Made by a program: the position numbers and the translations under genes
Notes under the pieces: generated by a model
What the model was told of the DNA's origin: nothing
Seen by the model: the letters and a program-made list of their open reading frames with translations, nothing else
The model's database searches: none
Assembly: GCA_003141525.1 (NCBI GenBank)
Contig: PLML01000048.1
Span: 1-36,460, forward strand
Source of the DNA: Bacteroidales bacterium
Lineage (GTDB): Bacteria > Bacteroidota > Bacteroidia > Bacteroidales > VadinHA17
Reading direction: 5' to 3'
Length of the DNA: 36,460 bases
In this document: piece by piece, positions 7,835 through 16,878 of the stretch
Layout: each line of letters begins with the position of its first letter
Position numbering within the stretch: the stretch's first letter is position 1

Positions 7835-9373
7835 ATGAAAACAAGTCTGATAGCTCTCTTACTTTGTTTAAATTTATTTATTATCAACGCACAGTCATTT
7901 AATATTTTGACTTATGGAGCTGTGAATGATGGGAAAACAATAAGTACTTTAGCTGTACAAAAAGCAATTGACACGTGCAATCAGAACGGAGGTGGAAAGG
8001 TCATCATTCCAACTGGTGTGTTTGTTATCGGAACAGTATATCTTAAAAGCAATGTTCATTTATATCTCGAAACCGGGGCCATACTAAAGGGTAGTCCCGA
8101 TCTTAAAGACTATGCACCTTACAATGAGGTGCATTATGGAATGATTTATGCTGAAAATGCAGAAAATATAACTATTTCAGGTTTCGGGAACATTGACGGG
8201 AACGGGGATAAATTTTTCGATCTGACCAAAGCCAAAAAGATTGAATGGGGAGGGACACAATATACCCGTCAGAAGGATAATTACCGGAAGGTTAAGGACG
8301 GGGGAATCGGTGACGGACCCATTGTGCCAAAGGGCCGGCCCTACCAGATGTTTATTTTCAGCAATTGTAAAAGGGTGACGATTAATGATATTTTCATTTC
8401 CACGGCTCCATTCTGGACAATGCTTTTTGCAGATTGCGACGGCGTTAAAGTGGACGGGATCCGCCTCTGGACAAATATGCTGGCTCCTAATGCCGACGGG
8501 ATTGACATTGCCAGCTGTAATAACGTAATTATCTCCAACTGTGATATCCGTTCCGGGGATGATGCAATTGCCATTGTGGGGTACGATCATCATTTTGAAA
8601 TTCCTGGTTTTAGCCATACCCGTCATCCTTCGGGAAATATAATGGTCACCAACTGCAATATCCAATCTTATTCGAGTGGAGTCAGGATAGGTTCTCTCGA
8701 CCAGAATTCCGTAAAAAATATTCTTATCTCTGATTGCACAATAACAAATTCCACGCGCGGGATAGGTATCTTTTGCCGTGATGAGGGTTCCCTGGAAAAT
8801 ATTGTTATTTCCAATATTTTTATTGAAACGAAGCTCCGTACAGGCGACTGGTGGGGTAATGGCGAGCCGATACACGTTTCAGCAATAAGGGGAAAAGAGA
8901 ATGTGAAAATGGGGAAAATAAAAAACATAAAATTCGATAATATTAATTGTACAGGTGAAAACGGCATCCTGGTTTTTGGAACCGAAGAAAGTATCATTGA
9001 AAACCTGTCATTTAAAAATATTACATTTGAACTTAGGGACTCAAAATTAAATGAGGTCGCCGGGGGAAACATCGATTTGCGGAACTGTATAGATGAAAAA
9101 TACCAGCTTTTTCAGCGCGACCTGCCGGCATTCCTTGCCCAGAATGTAAACGGACTTACAATAGATAACTTCCAGCTGCAATGGACAGGCACCCGAATGC
9201 CCTACTTTACACATGGAATTGAAGTTACTAATTTTAAGGATCTGGTGATTCGCAATTTTAAAGGGACAGCTTCACCGGTTAACTTAAAAGCATTCCCAAT
9301 CTTCCTCCAGAATGGAACTCAGACAAATATTGACGCAAAAATTGGGGTAAAGAGAATAAATGTGAAGAAATAG
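7835..9373 (+). CDS. GH28-family glycoside hydrolase, exported
   Basis: The fourth GH28 enzyme, 512 residues with a Sec signal ending near Ala19-Gln20. The beta-helix begins FNILTYGAVNDG (22-33). NADGID gives Asp221 and GDDA gives Asp242/Asp243. The GHG position reads SSGVRIGS and the RIK position RGIGIF. It shares with the first GH28 the blocks WWGxGEPIH, GGN(F/I)DL and a similar C-terminus, so these two are paralogues of one subfamily while the enzymes at 1965 and 4301 are more distant. It follows the GH27 gene closely, which suggests paired removal of galactosyl and galacturonyl-type residues from the same side chain. Subsite specificity is not predictable here. Confidence 0.9.
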   Translation: MKTSLIALLLCLNLFIINAQSFNILTYGAVNDGKTISTLAVQKAIDTCNQNGGGKVIIPTGVFVIGTVYLKSNVHLYLETGAILKGSPDLKDYAPYNEVHYGMIYAENAENITISGFGNIDGNGDKFFDLTKAKKIEWGGTQYTRQKDNYRKVKDGGIGDGPIVPKGRPYQMFIFSNCKRVTINDIFISTAPFWTMLFADCDGVKVDGIRLWTNMLAPNADGIDIASCNNVIISNCDIRSGDDAIAIVGYDHHFEIPGFSHTRHPSGNIMVTNCNIQSYSSGVRIGSLDQNSVKNILISDCTITNSTRGIGIFCRDEGSLENIVISNIFIETKLRTGDWWGNGEPIHVSAIRGKENVKMGKIKNIKFDNINCTGENGILVFGTEESIIENLSFKNITFELRDSKLNEVAGGNIDLRNCIDEKYQLFQRDLPAFLAQNVNGLTIDNFQLQWTGTRMPYFTHGIEVTNFKDLVIRNFKGTASPVNLKAFPIFLQNGTQTNIDAKIGVKRINVKK

Positions 9374-9425
9374 CCGAATTATATGATACTTTTTCAAAAC
9401 TAAAGCGTGAGTAAATAATTTTTAA

Positions 9426-9560
9426 AATGGTACCTTAAACCAGAAGAATGAAGGTAGTTCGGAATTTTTTAAATATAATGAAGGAACCGGACATGATGTT
9501 CATTACGCTTTGGAGAAGAAACCCCATATGGGCTGGAACTTTTGTATCGTTCAATTGAAT
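9426..9560 (+). pseudogene. Coding-like C-terminal scrap of unknown family
   Basis: After a TAA at 9423-9425 the frame stays open and reads with protein-like composition (KYNEGTGHDVHYALEKKPHM, then GWNF). It has no start codon and runs on out of frame into the next gene. It may be the tail of a removed gene just before the DUF4038 lipoprotein. I do not recognise the family; chance cannot be excluded. Confidence 0.3.
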
Positions 9561-9582
9561 CTACTGTTAAAATTAAACTATC

Positions 9583-11037
9583 ATGAACATCAGATGCTAT
9601 TTCATATTGCTTTGCTCCATAGTTCCTTTAGTCGGTTGTAAACAGTCAACCCATAGTACTCAAACGACTTCAAGCAAAAACGTTTCTTTTCCAGTTAGGG
9701 TCAGTACCAACGCACGCTATCTGGTCGACAGGAATAATAATCCTTTCCCTATTCTCGGAAGAACAGCGTGGTTTATTATTTCTCAGCCTGTAAATGCTTA
9801 TCAACCTTTCATAGACAATTGTATTTCCTATGGATATAATGCTATTGAGATAAACGTAATTAACCATGATCCTCGCGGAAATCACCCCCCTTTTAGCGGT
9901 AACGGTGATAAGCCATTTTTAAAACGGATGGATCATACCAAATGGGAAGGGTCACTCGTTTACAACGACATCAATAAAGAGGCGCCGGATATGACAACAC
10001 CCAATGACAAGTACTGGACGTATGTGGATAACTTTCTCTCGTATTGTGAATCCAGTGGAATATTAGTTTTCCTTTTTCCTGCTTATGTTGGCTATTCCGG
10101 AACCAATCAGGGCTGGATGAAGGAACTGACCGTGAATGGCGCCGAAAAAGTGGAAGCATATGGTGCATGGATCGCTAACCGTTATAAAAATCAAAAGAAC
10201 ATTGTGTGGATGCTTCTTGGAGATATGGGCACTTTCAATACACGACAAAAAAATACTGAAGCCGTACTGATTAAAGGACTGAAAAGCGTATCCGGTCAGC
10301 AGTCTGTCCTTTATACCGCGGAAGCGAACTCCGTGCAGACCAGCAAGGACCAGGAAGACTTTGGTGATGAAATGACACTCAACGGTGTCTATACGTGGGA
10401 TTCAGTTGGGATTGCAAAGCAAGGGCTTCATGCCTATAGGCTTAATCCTGTTCTGCCTGCATTTTTACTTGAAGAACCCTATGATGAAGAAGGTCCTGAT
10501 GGGAATAGCGTCAATCCAAATGCCACTCAACCAGTAAGACGATTTCAATGGTGGGGTTGGCTAACGACAATCGGTGGATATATTTCAGGTAATGGTTATG
10601 TCTGGCCTTTTGTCGATCCGCATTGGAAAAATCATCTCGATACTCAAGGGTCAAGGGATATGAAACAACTGAATAATTTTATTAGGATGATTCCCTGGTG
10701 GGAACTCGTTCCTTCTGGTCAAAATGGTATGAGAAACCTTATCACTTCGGGAGAAGGTTCCGATTCAGGTTCAGACTATATTGCAGCAGCAGCAACTCCA
10801 ACGGGAACATATTTAGCAGCCTATGTACCTCCAATTCACTCTGAAAGCTTTACAGCAAATACAATCGGGATCGGAGATCTTATTGAAGCATCATGGTTTG
10901 ATCCGACCACTGGTGCTTTTATCAAAGTTTCTGGTTCTTCTTTTAACAATACAGGTACACTCAAATTTATTCCGCCTGTGCTAAATAGTGCCGGACAAGG
11001 CGATTGGGTGCTTGTGCTCACGCCATGTCACAAGTAG
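9583..11037 (+). CDS. DUF4038-type (GH140-like) glycoside hydrolase lipoprotein
   Basis: A TIM-barrel glycosidase of the DUF4038 group, which includes the GH140 apiosidases that act on rhamnogalacturonan-II. Residues 1-18 are a lipoprotein signal with Cys19. The barrel starts at about residue 40 (RYLVDRNNNPFPILGRTAW). Candidate catalytic acids are Asp214 in WMLLGDMG and Glu297/298 in FLLEEPYD, matching the Asp/Glu pair expected in this family. The last ~90 residues (from about AAATPTGTYLAAY) form the small beta-sandwich usually annotated as a putative collagen-binding domain. At 484 residues it is complete. Its place beside four GH28 genes and a GH27 fits pectin side-chain removal; apiosidase activity itself is inference. 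Confidence 0.85.
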   Translation: MNIRCYFILLCSIVPLVGCKQSTHSTQTTSSKNVSFPVRVSTNARYLVDRNNNPFPILGRTAWFIISQPVNAYQPFIDNCISYGYNAIEINVINHDPRGNHPPFSGNGDKPFLKRMDHTKWEGSLVYNDINKEAPDMTTPNDKYWTYVDNFLSYCESSGILVFLFPAYVGYSGTNQGWMKELTVNGAEKVEAYGAWIANRYKNQKNIVWMLLGDMGTFNTRQKNTEAVLIKGLKSVSGQQSVLYTAEANSVQTSKDQEDFGDEMTLNGVYTWDSVGIAKQGLHAYRLNPVLPAFLLEEPYDEEGPDGNSVNPNATQPVRRFQWWGWLTTIGGYISGNGYVWPFVDPHWKNHLDTQGSRDMKQLNNFIRMIPWWELVPSGQNGMRNLITSGEGSDSGSDYIAAAATPTGTYLAAYVPPIHSESFTANTIGIGDLIEASWFDPTTGAFIKVSGSSFNNTGTLKFIPPVLNSAGQGDWVLVLTPCHK

Positions 11038-11158
11038 AAGGTCAACAAGAAAGAGTATAACGTTGGGAATGTATAAGCGGGAGAGATTTTAGAAGTAAAA
11101 TATAAAAACTATTTGACAGCACGTTGCTTAAGATGACATTTGGAGCATTTTCACTAGT

Positions 11159-11407
11159 TTATTCTGATTTGTATTGCCTGGATTTGAGTTTTTGACTGAC
11201 TAAATATTCACATTGCTTATCATCAGTTTCCCAAAATGCTGGTACCAAAACTGGCACCAAATTGTACAAGATATGTTTATTGATATCTTGCATTTTTTAA
11301 ATATCGAGACTGGCAAGATAATGTTCAGTGACGATTGAATTAGAATATCCCAACATTTCTCTAATATTATCTTTTTACACTACCGCACGTTTAAGAGTAG
11401 TAGCATA
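11159..11407 (-). pseudogene. Dead C-terminus of a tyrosine recombinase
   Basis: The minus strand reads YATTLKRAVV, stop, KDNIREMLGYSNSIVTEHYL, ASLDI, stop, KMQDINKHILYNLVPVLVP and on to a TAA at 11159-11161. This is the C-terminal catalytic box of a Bacteroidota phage-type integrase; the nucleophile Tyr lies in TEHYLASLD. Two in-frame stops and loss of everything upstream make it a remnant. It is not a copy of the intact integrase at 33.3 kb, whose tail reads SGHKSYATIKKYADD. The remainder of the gap from 11038 to 11553 shows nothing I can identify. Confidence 0.75.
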
Positions 11408-11553
11408 AATATCTAGTACAGTTATCAATTTGAGGAGTACCAAGAGATTCAATTTGTTATTTAGTTATTTTTTGAGTACATTGCTTATATTAACTCAATA
11501 GGCGGATCTGTATAAGATAAAATGTCTCCGGTATAAAATTAAACTTAAAAGTA

Positions 11554-12849
11554 ATGAGAACAGGCAGAAGAATTGACAGGCGCAAATTTATAAGTAATAC
11601 TGCACTTGGTATATTAGGTATACCTCTTATGTCGCATACCTTTCGAAATGTTGCGCCCAGCGACAAGGTAAGAGTAGCACACATTGGGCTGGGGGGACAG
11701 GGCAACGCTCATTTAGATTGGTTCAATGCCCTTTCTGACGTTGAAGTGGTTGCTCTGTGTGATATTGATAAAGTCAGATTAGGAATGACTCAAAAACGTC
11801 TTTTATCAATAACTCAAAATGCCAGGGTTGAAACTTATACTGATTTCAGGAAAATACTCGACAGAAAAGATATAGATGTAATTACATGCGCAACACCTGA
11901 CCATTGGCATGCTTTAATTGCTATTATGGCTTTTCAGTCAGGGAAAGATGTTTATGGTGAAAAACCTCTTTCATATACCATTGAAGAAGGACGTGCAATG
12001 TTAAAAAATCTGAACAGGAACAATTCTATTTTTCAATTAGGAACTCAGATACATGCAGGAGATAATTACCATCGCGTTACTGAAATTATTCAATCCGATA
12101 AGCTTGGGAAAATTCATACTGTCCGTCTGTGGAGAACAGGTGGTTCGCCTGGACTTGGATTCCCTCAAAATGAAACCCCACCTGATACTCTCGACTGGAA
12201 TATGTGGTTGGGGCCTGCTCCCTACGAAGAATATACCCCTGTACGTTGTCATTCTACTTATCGATATTTTCTTGATTATTCAGGAGGTGTATTTGCTGAT
12301 TTTTGGTGTCACATAGCCGATATCATGTACATGTCAATTCATCCCCATGGATTAACCAGTATTGAGAGTAGAGGAGACAGACCTCATGATGGTATAGCAG
12401 ATGCTCCCCTCTGGATTGATGTAGACTTTAAATTTAAAGACCTTGATGTCTATTGGACTACTGAGCCACCTCCTATACCGGGAGCTGATAAAATGGAAAT
12501 AGGAGCGCATTTTGAAGGTGCAGATGGCTCCTTAACTTGCGATTATAATACATGTGTGATCCGTATTGCTGGTGAGGTTATAAATGACATTCCTGAAGTT
12601 CCAAAGACAATTGTACGCTCTCCTGGTCATCAGCGTAATTTTATTGATTCTGTAAAATCAAGACAACAACCTGAAAGTAATCTCTTATATGCCCGCGAGA
12701 TGACGATCCCGATGCATCTTGCCATGATATCATACCGACTTAAAAGAAAATTGAATTGGGATAGTATGAAAGAACAATTTATTGGAGATGATGCTGCCAA
12801 TTATCTGTTATCCAGAGCTTACAGAGCTCCATGGACATTGCCGGAATAA
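11554..12849 (+). CDS. Gfo/Idh/MocA-family oxidoreductase, Tat-exported
   Basis: An NAD(P)-dependent sugar oxidoreductase with a Tat signal (DRRKFISNTALGILGIPLMS, 8-27), so it is probably periplasmic with its cofactor bound in the cytoplasm before export. The Rossmann motif is GLGGQG (45-50). The EKP motif with the catalytic-type Lys is at 136-138 (YGEKPLSY). The C-terminal alpha/beta substrate domain includes the DYSGGVFADFWCHIAD block. At 431 residues it belongs to the long secreted subgroup. It is 28 bases ahead of the DUF1080 gene. In known loci such pairs oxidise a glycoside at C3 and then cleave the 3-keto intermediate, so that is the likely role here; the glycoside substrate is unknown. 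Confidence 0.9.
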   Translation: MRTGRRIDRRKFISNTALGILGIPLMSHTFRNVAPSDKVRVAHIGLGGQGNAHLDWFNALSDVEVVALCDIDKVRLGMTQKRLLSITQNARVETYTDFRKILDRKDIDVITCATPDHWHALIAIMAFQSGKDVYGEKPLSYTIEEGRAMLKNLNRNNSIFQLGTQIHAGDNYHRVTEIIQSDKLGKIHTVRLWRTGGSPGLGFPQNETPPDTLDWNMWLGPAPYEEYTPVRCHSTYRYFLDYSGGVFADFWCHIADIMYMSIHPHGLTSIESRGDRPHDGIADAPLWIDVDFKFKDLDVYWTTEPPPIPGADKMEIGAHFEGADGSLTCDYNTCVIRIAGEVINDIPEVPKTIVRSPGHQRNFIDSVKSRQQPESNLLYAREMTIPMHLAMISYRLKRKLNWDSMKEQFIGDDAANYLLSRAYRAPWTLPE

Positions 12850-12877
12850 TTTATTACCTTTTTCTTAAAATCTTAAA

Positions 12878-13810
12878 ATGAAAAAATTTATTCTTATCAG
12901 CACTGTTGCATTTATATATGCAGTCTCATGTTTTTCCCAAAATAAGGGAGATTTTGAACCTCTTTTTAATGGGAAGAACCTGACTAATTGGACCCTTGAA
13001 AAATCAGGAGGATTTGAAGTAGTTGATGGCGAATTGATTACCAGGAGTTTTGGCTCAGGAAATGATATCTTTACTAACAGAAGATATGGTAACTTTATTC
13101 TGCATCTTGAATTCATGTTGTCAAAGGTAGGAAACAGCGGGATTTTTATAAGATGTAACCCTTCTGCTCCGGATGCAGGATTTGAGGTTCAATTGCTTGC
13201 TCCATGGACTCCCTGGAGAGATGACCTGCATTGTACCGGTTCAATTTACGGACATGTGGCTATAACAAACAGACCTGATGAAACAACCGGTATCTGGTAT
13301 AAAATGGAAATTAAATGTGATCGAAATATAGTCACGGTTTCCATTAATGATAAAGTTACGACTATGGCGAACACCGATACAGTAAAATCAATGGATGGCA
13401 AACCTTATTATGGAGTCATAGGTATTCAGGGAAACCATGCCGACGAACAGGGGCAATTTGCTAAATTCAGGAATATTTACATTCGGGACCTGGATGCTGA
13501 ATTTGATTATGTATTAAATGGATTTTGTGACAAAAATGATCAGTTGAGAAATCTGGCGGTGGTTGCTTCCGTTAACCTTGGCGCTAAAATGATACCACCA
13601 TTGGCAGACTTGATGTCAGGAGATAATCCTATGGCAAAAAATGGGGCCAAACAGGCGCTATTTGATATTGTTGCAAAATCTTCTGATCCTATCGCCCCTG
13701 CAAAAGAGAAAAAGGAGATAAGGTCAGTGTTGAATAAAACAATTAAAACCTCTTCGTCAGAAATAACTGTTAATTATCTTAAATGGTTATCGGGATTAAT
13801 TATTGATTAG
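12878..13810 (+). CDS. DUF1080 protein (3-keto-glycoside hydrolase-like) with C-terminal helical extension
   Basis: After a signal peptide (1-20) comes a concanavalin-like DUF1080 domain, about residues 26-210, opening with FEPLFNGKNLTNW and containing GNSGIFIRC and WYKMEIKCD. DUF1080 proteins are recognised as 3-keto-disaccharide/glycoside hydrolases working after a MocA-type oxidase, and such an oxidase gene sits 28 bases upstream. The last ~95 residues are extra: a helical segment (LRNLAVVASVNLGAKMIPPL, AKNGAKQALFDIVAK) resembling one or two HEAT-like repeats. The protein may therefore have a binding or docking module that plain DUF1080 proteins lack. Domain call firm, function inferred from family and neighbour. 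Confidence 0.85.
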   Translation: MKKFILISTVAFIYAVSCFSQNKGDFEPLFNGKNLTNWTLEKSGGFEVVDGELITRSFGSGNDIFTNRRYGNFILHLEFMLSKVGNSGIFIRCNPSAPDAGFEVQLLAPWTPWRDDLHCTGSIYGHVAITNRPDETTGIWYKMEIKCDRNIVTVSINDKVTTMANTDTVKSMDGKPYYGVIGIQGNHADEQGQFAKFRNIYIRDLDAEFDYVLNGFCDKNDQLRNLAVVASVNLGAKMIPPLADLMSGDNPMAKNGAKQALFDIVAKSSDPIAPAKEKKEIRSVLNKTIKTSSSEITVNYLKWLSGLIID

Positions 13811-13902
13811 CCGATACAAAATAAAAATAATTAAATATTTTTAAGAAAAGTTACTATTGGATCCGTTCATTAAGTTGTTCTTTACAAGTTGTAGTCCTCC
13901 GG

Positions 13903-16191
13903 TTATTTTTTTTGGCCATTCAGAGAAATAAACTCAATTTCATGAGGAGGAAGCGTACACTGCAAAACAATTATACTTTCTTCCAGCTTATAGGAGATGG
14001 TTTTCTTGTTGCTTTCAGTCATTGCTTTGATAATTTTCAGTCCTGAAAGGTCAAGAGCATTGAGGTCAATTCTAAGAGTAAATGTTGAAAGTGAAGCAGA
14101 GGTATTCCACAAAGCAATTCCAGGCTCTTTGTTCTTAGAAAGATAAACCTTCCCAAAGATATCAGGGTCAGATATTTTGAGTCCAATGTCATCCATAAAC
14201 GTGCCGTAAAAGAAGAATTCTCCTGCTTCGTCCCACAACTTCTTGATTTTTTCTATACCAGCTTTTTTCGTGACCAATTCTCCAGCTGTTTGGAAAGATT
14301 TTTCATCTTCAGGATATCCTATTCCACGAATACCCATTACAAAGTTGTAATTAATACCATACACCTTGTCTTTTGCAGGAGGAAATGAATATGAACCTGG
14401 GTCATTGACTATGATATATGAAGGCAGAGTATAGCGCCACATCTCGACAAAAGATTCCATAGCCGGATGAATTCGCATTGGTTCCCAAACAAGGTTTTTA
14501 TCAAGGTAATAATCTATATACTGGCCATAGGCATCATTCATGCCTTCAACATAAATATATGATTCTGGATTGGCCTTTCTTGTCACTTCTCTTATACGAC
14601 GGGCCATTTCTATATAACCGCGACCCCAGGCTGTTGCGGGGGTAGAATGTCCATGGTTCTTGTTATAGCAAAGCTCAGCATAATACGATGATATCTGGTC
14701 GAGAAACAAACCATCAAAGTGATAATCACGTATTATTTTTTCTGTTTCTGATACTATAAAGTCCTGCCATCCTTTAGCAGATGGGCACATAACCGAAAAC
14801 CAGCCCTCGCTATGGCTGTCTCTGTCCCAGGTTTTATTCCATTCTTCATGGAGTTCACCAAAATCAAGGCTGGATACACCCAGGTCCGGACCCTTTAAGA
14901 GGACAGCCCATTTTTTCCCAAATTTCTTATACGTTTCAGTTTCATTATTACATAGTCGAAGATTCACATATGCACCGAGATAACGACCACTTTGATGAAC
15001 CATGTCTATGGCTTTAATAAGAGCTTTCTCCCCTCCCAAATCAGGTATTGGATTGTACTCAGGGTAATAGGTATCATGTCCGTTGAACATCCAACCCACC
15101 AGGGTCGTGCTTTCGCCTTGTTGCCTTTTTTGGGTCTCCTTAAACAGCTCGTCATAGCTAAACTTAAGTTTTTCATTCACGTCCTTAATAAAAATCTCAT
15201 CCATCCCACCATACATTTCAAGGATTCTTTTTGGAACAGTTGCCTTAGGTACCCAGCTTTCTATCCAGGTGCGGTATTTATCAGCACCCCAGTGCCAGTC
15301 ACCCTTATGAATTCCTACACATAGATCCGGTGATACCCATGAATCCCCTGTAATGCAAAAAGGATATTTAACGATCCACATTGCAACATCCTTCCCTTCA
15401 TGCACCAGACCGAAACAGAGTTTTGTATAATCAAGATTCTTGTCATATGAAGCCATGTAAAGACCAGCATTTGAAGAATAATATTCAAACCATTGCATTG
15501 AAGCCCTCGCAGGATATTCAATTGAAAGCTCAGGAATTTCATCTGACAAATGATCAACCGGATTTCTAAGAGCTGTTCCTGATTGGTTGGGCAGTAGCAA
15601 AGTTTCGAATTTCTTCAGGCCAGATATAACCGGGAAGAGGACTTCCCTAACAGTGCCCTGACTATTATTTTGAATCTCTATCCTCCAGTTTGTTTCTTCA
15701 CTTTCATTCCTGATTTCGATAGTGTAATTAATAATTATATCAAGGGTTCTGTTATCAGCCTGAATTTGTCCGTAAGTAATCTCAAGTTTGCTTCCAGTAC
15801 TGGTATTTTCAATTTTTTTTGATGTTACTTTCTGATTATGACTGCGGATTAAAGAGCCATAGGCAGCGCCCCACAGGTCTTTGGCTGCTGCCCCATGATT
15901 TTCCCATGTTGAAAATACCAACGAAAATGATTCAGGAATACAATTACCTGTAAATTGAACATGGGACGCCTTGTTGAGCAGTCCTTTTATCGCACCATTT
16001 ACCGGGTTAATGTTAATCTCTATCATGGAGTTACCAAATAACCAAGTGCTGTCAGATTCCCTGAAATAGCAATCACTCTCCCGAATCTTATTGCCTGGTT
16101 GACTATAAAGAGTAGATGAATTTGGAAAACATACAAAAAATACTTGGAGTATTATTAGTTTTCCAATAATTGACCAGGATGGTTTATTCAT
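13903..16191 (-). CDS. DUF6259 glycosidase-like protein, exported
   Basis: A large secreted protein read on the minus strand. The chosen ATG (16191) begins MNKPSWSIIGKLIILQ, a normal signal peptide; an upstream in-frame ATG at 16245 adds 18 residues. Numbering from 16245, residues ~60-330 are a beta-sandwich, as in GH families with an N-terminal supersandwich. Residues ~335-690 are a (beta/alpha)8 barrel of the DUF6259 type. Likely catalytic acids are Asp517 in DGLFLDQIS and Glu567 in YIYVEGMNDAYG, placed like the nucleophile and acid/base of clan GH-D/alpha-amylase-like barrels. A small beta domain ends the chain. It faces the rest of the locus and has its own promoter candidate. Substrate and reaction are not established. 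Confidence 0.75.
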   Translation of the reverse strand: MNKPSWSIIGKLIILQVFFVCFPNSSTLYSQPGNKIRESDCYFRESDSTWLFGNSMIEININPVNGAIKGLLNKASHVQFTGNCIPESFSLVFSTWENHGAAAKDLWGAAYGSLIRSHNQKVTSKKIENTSTGSKLEITYGQIQADNRTLDIIINYTIEIRNESEETNWRIEIQNNSQGTVREVLFPVISGLKKFETLLLPNQSGTALRNPVDHLSDEIPELSIEYPARASMQWFEYYSSNAGLYMASYDKNLDYTKLCFGLVHEGKDVAMWIVKYPFCITGDSWVSPDLCVGIHKGDWHWGADKYRTWIESWVPKATVPKRILEMYGGMDEIFIKDVNEKLKFSYDELFKETQKRQQGESTTLVGWMFNGHDTYYPEYNPIPDLGGEKALIKAIDMVHQSGRYLGAYVNLRLCNNETETYKKFGKKWAVLLKGPDLGVSSLDFGELHEEWNKTWDRDSHSEGWFSVMCPSAKGWQDFIVSETEKIIRDYHFDGLFLDQISSYYAELCYNKNHGHSTPATAWGRGYIEMARRIREVTRKANPESYIYVEGMNDAYGQYIDYYLDKNLVWEPMRIHPAMESFVEMWRYTLPSYIIVNDPGSYSFPPAKDKVYGINYNFVMGIRGIGYPEDEKSFQTAGELVTKKAGIEKIKKLWDEAGEFFFYGTFMDDIGLKISDPDIFGKVYLSKNKEPGIALWNTSASLSTFTLRIDLNALDLSGLKIIKAMTESNKKTISYKLEESIIVLQCTLPPHEIEFISLNGQKK

Positions 16192-16263
16192 AATTTTTTT
16201 TAACATTAAGATCTGATTCTTAAATATAACTGATGCTTTAATCATACAAGGACCTGTTCATTA

Positions 16264-16296
16264 CAAAGATATATAGTAATTCAATCTAAATCCGAA
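16264..16296 (-). promoter_or_regulatory. Candidate Bacteroidota promoter for the DUF6259 gene
   Basis: On the minus strand TATCTTTG (16271-16264) matches the TAnnTTTG -7 consensus exactly. TTCG (16296-16293) sits 21 bases upstream in place of the -33 TTTG. The leader to the preferred ATG would be about 65 bases. Confidence 0.4.
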
Positions 16297-16356
16297 TAGT
16301 CATCATCATTATTAATTTTCTCTAAACCAAAGTCCACAAAAACATATACAGCATCT

Positions 16357-16794
16357 TTGAGAGCCACTATAAGTTTTGCTTTCAGATCAGACCCTCTATC
16401 GATAACAATTCCAATGCGAGTCAAAGGCCTTGATAATATGTTTCATACCCAACGGGAGTATGAGCGTAAAGCAAATGGTGATTTTGAAGCACATCTTATA
16501 GCATTATGTTGTAGTGAGCCACCAAAAGGTTTTGCAAAATGGTCGCTTCGCTTATTTGCAGATAAAGTTGTAGAACTTAAATATGCAGAAAGTATATCCT
16601 ACGAAACCGTAAGAAGAGTTTTAAAAAAACGACTTAAAACCCTGGAAGGTAAAAGGGCGGGTAATCCCGCCAAAGCAAGATAGTCAGTTTGTTGCACAGA
16701 TGGAACAGGTATTGGACTCAAGAAATCAAAAATAAACTGGCAGTTCACAACAAAAGAGGCCAGAATAAATCGATGGGTACTCCCCAATGCATAG
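16357..16794 (+). pseudogene. Internally deleted IS630-family transposase
   Basis: The first part encodes the N-terminal DNA-binding half: ERKANGDFEAHLIALCCSEP, then GFAKWSLRLFADKVVEL and SYETVRRVLKK, as in IS630-type transposases. A frameshift near 16660 interrupts it; the next frame continues QFVAQMEQVLD. Then the C-terminal signature WQFTTKEARIN appears directly (16738 onward) and ends at TAG 16792-16794. The whole DDE catalytic core is missing, so the element cannot move by itself. It sits between the two minus-strand genes, DUF6259 and the sugar isomerase. I could not define terminal repeats. Confidence 0.75.
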
Positions 16795-16878
16795 GCGGGA
16801 ACAACATTGAGCGCAAGTCCGGTTGAAGCAGTGTTTTTAGCTCATATTTCTCTTTTTGATAGTGCTATATTATCACCA

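Noticed and set aside
8177-8875. Long open frame (232 codons) on the minus strand inside the fourth GH28 gene
   Set aside because: It is fully antisense to a gene with clear GH28 motifs, has an odd composition and no recognisable domain; an open-frame shadow of the beta-helix repeats.
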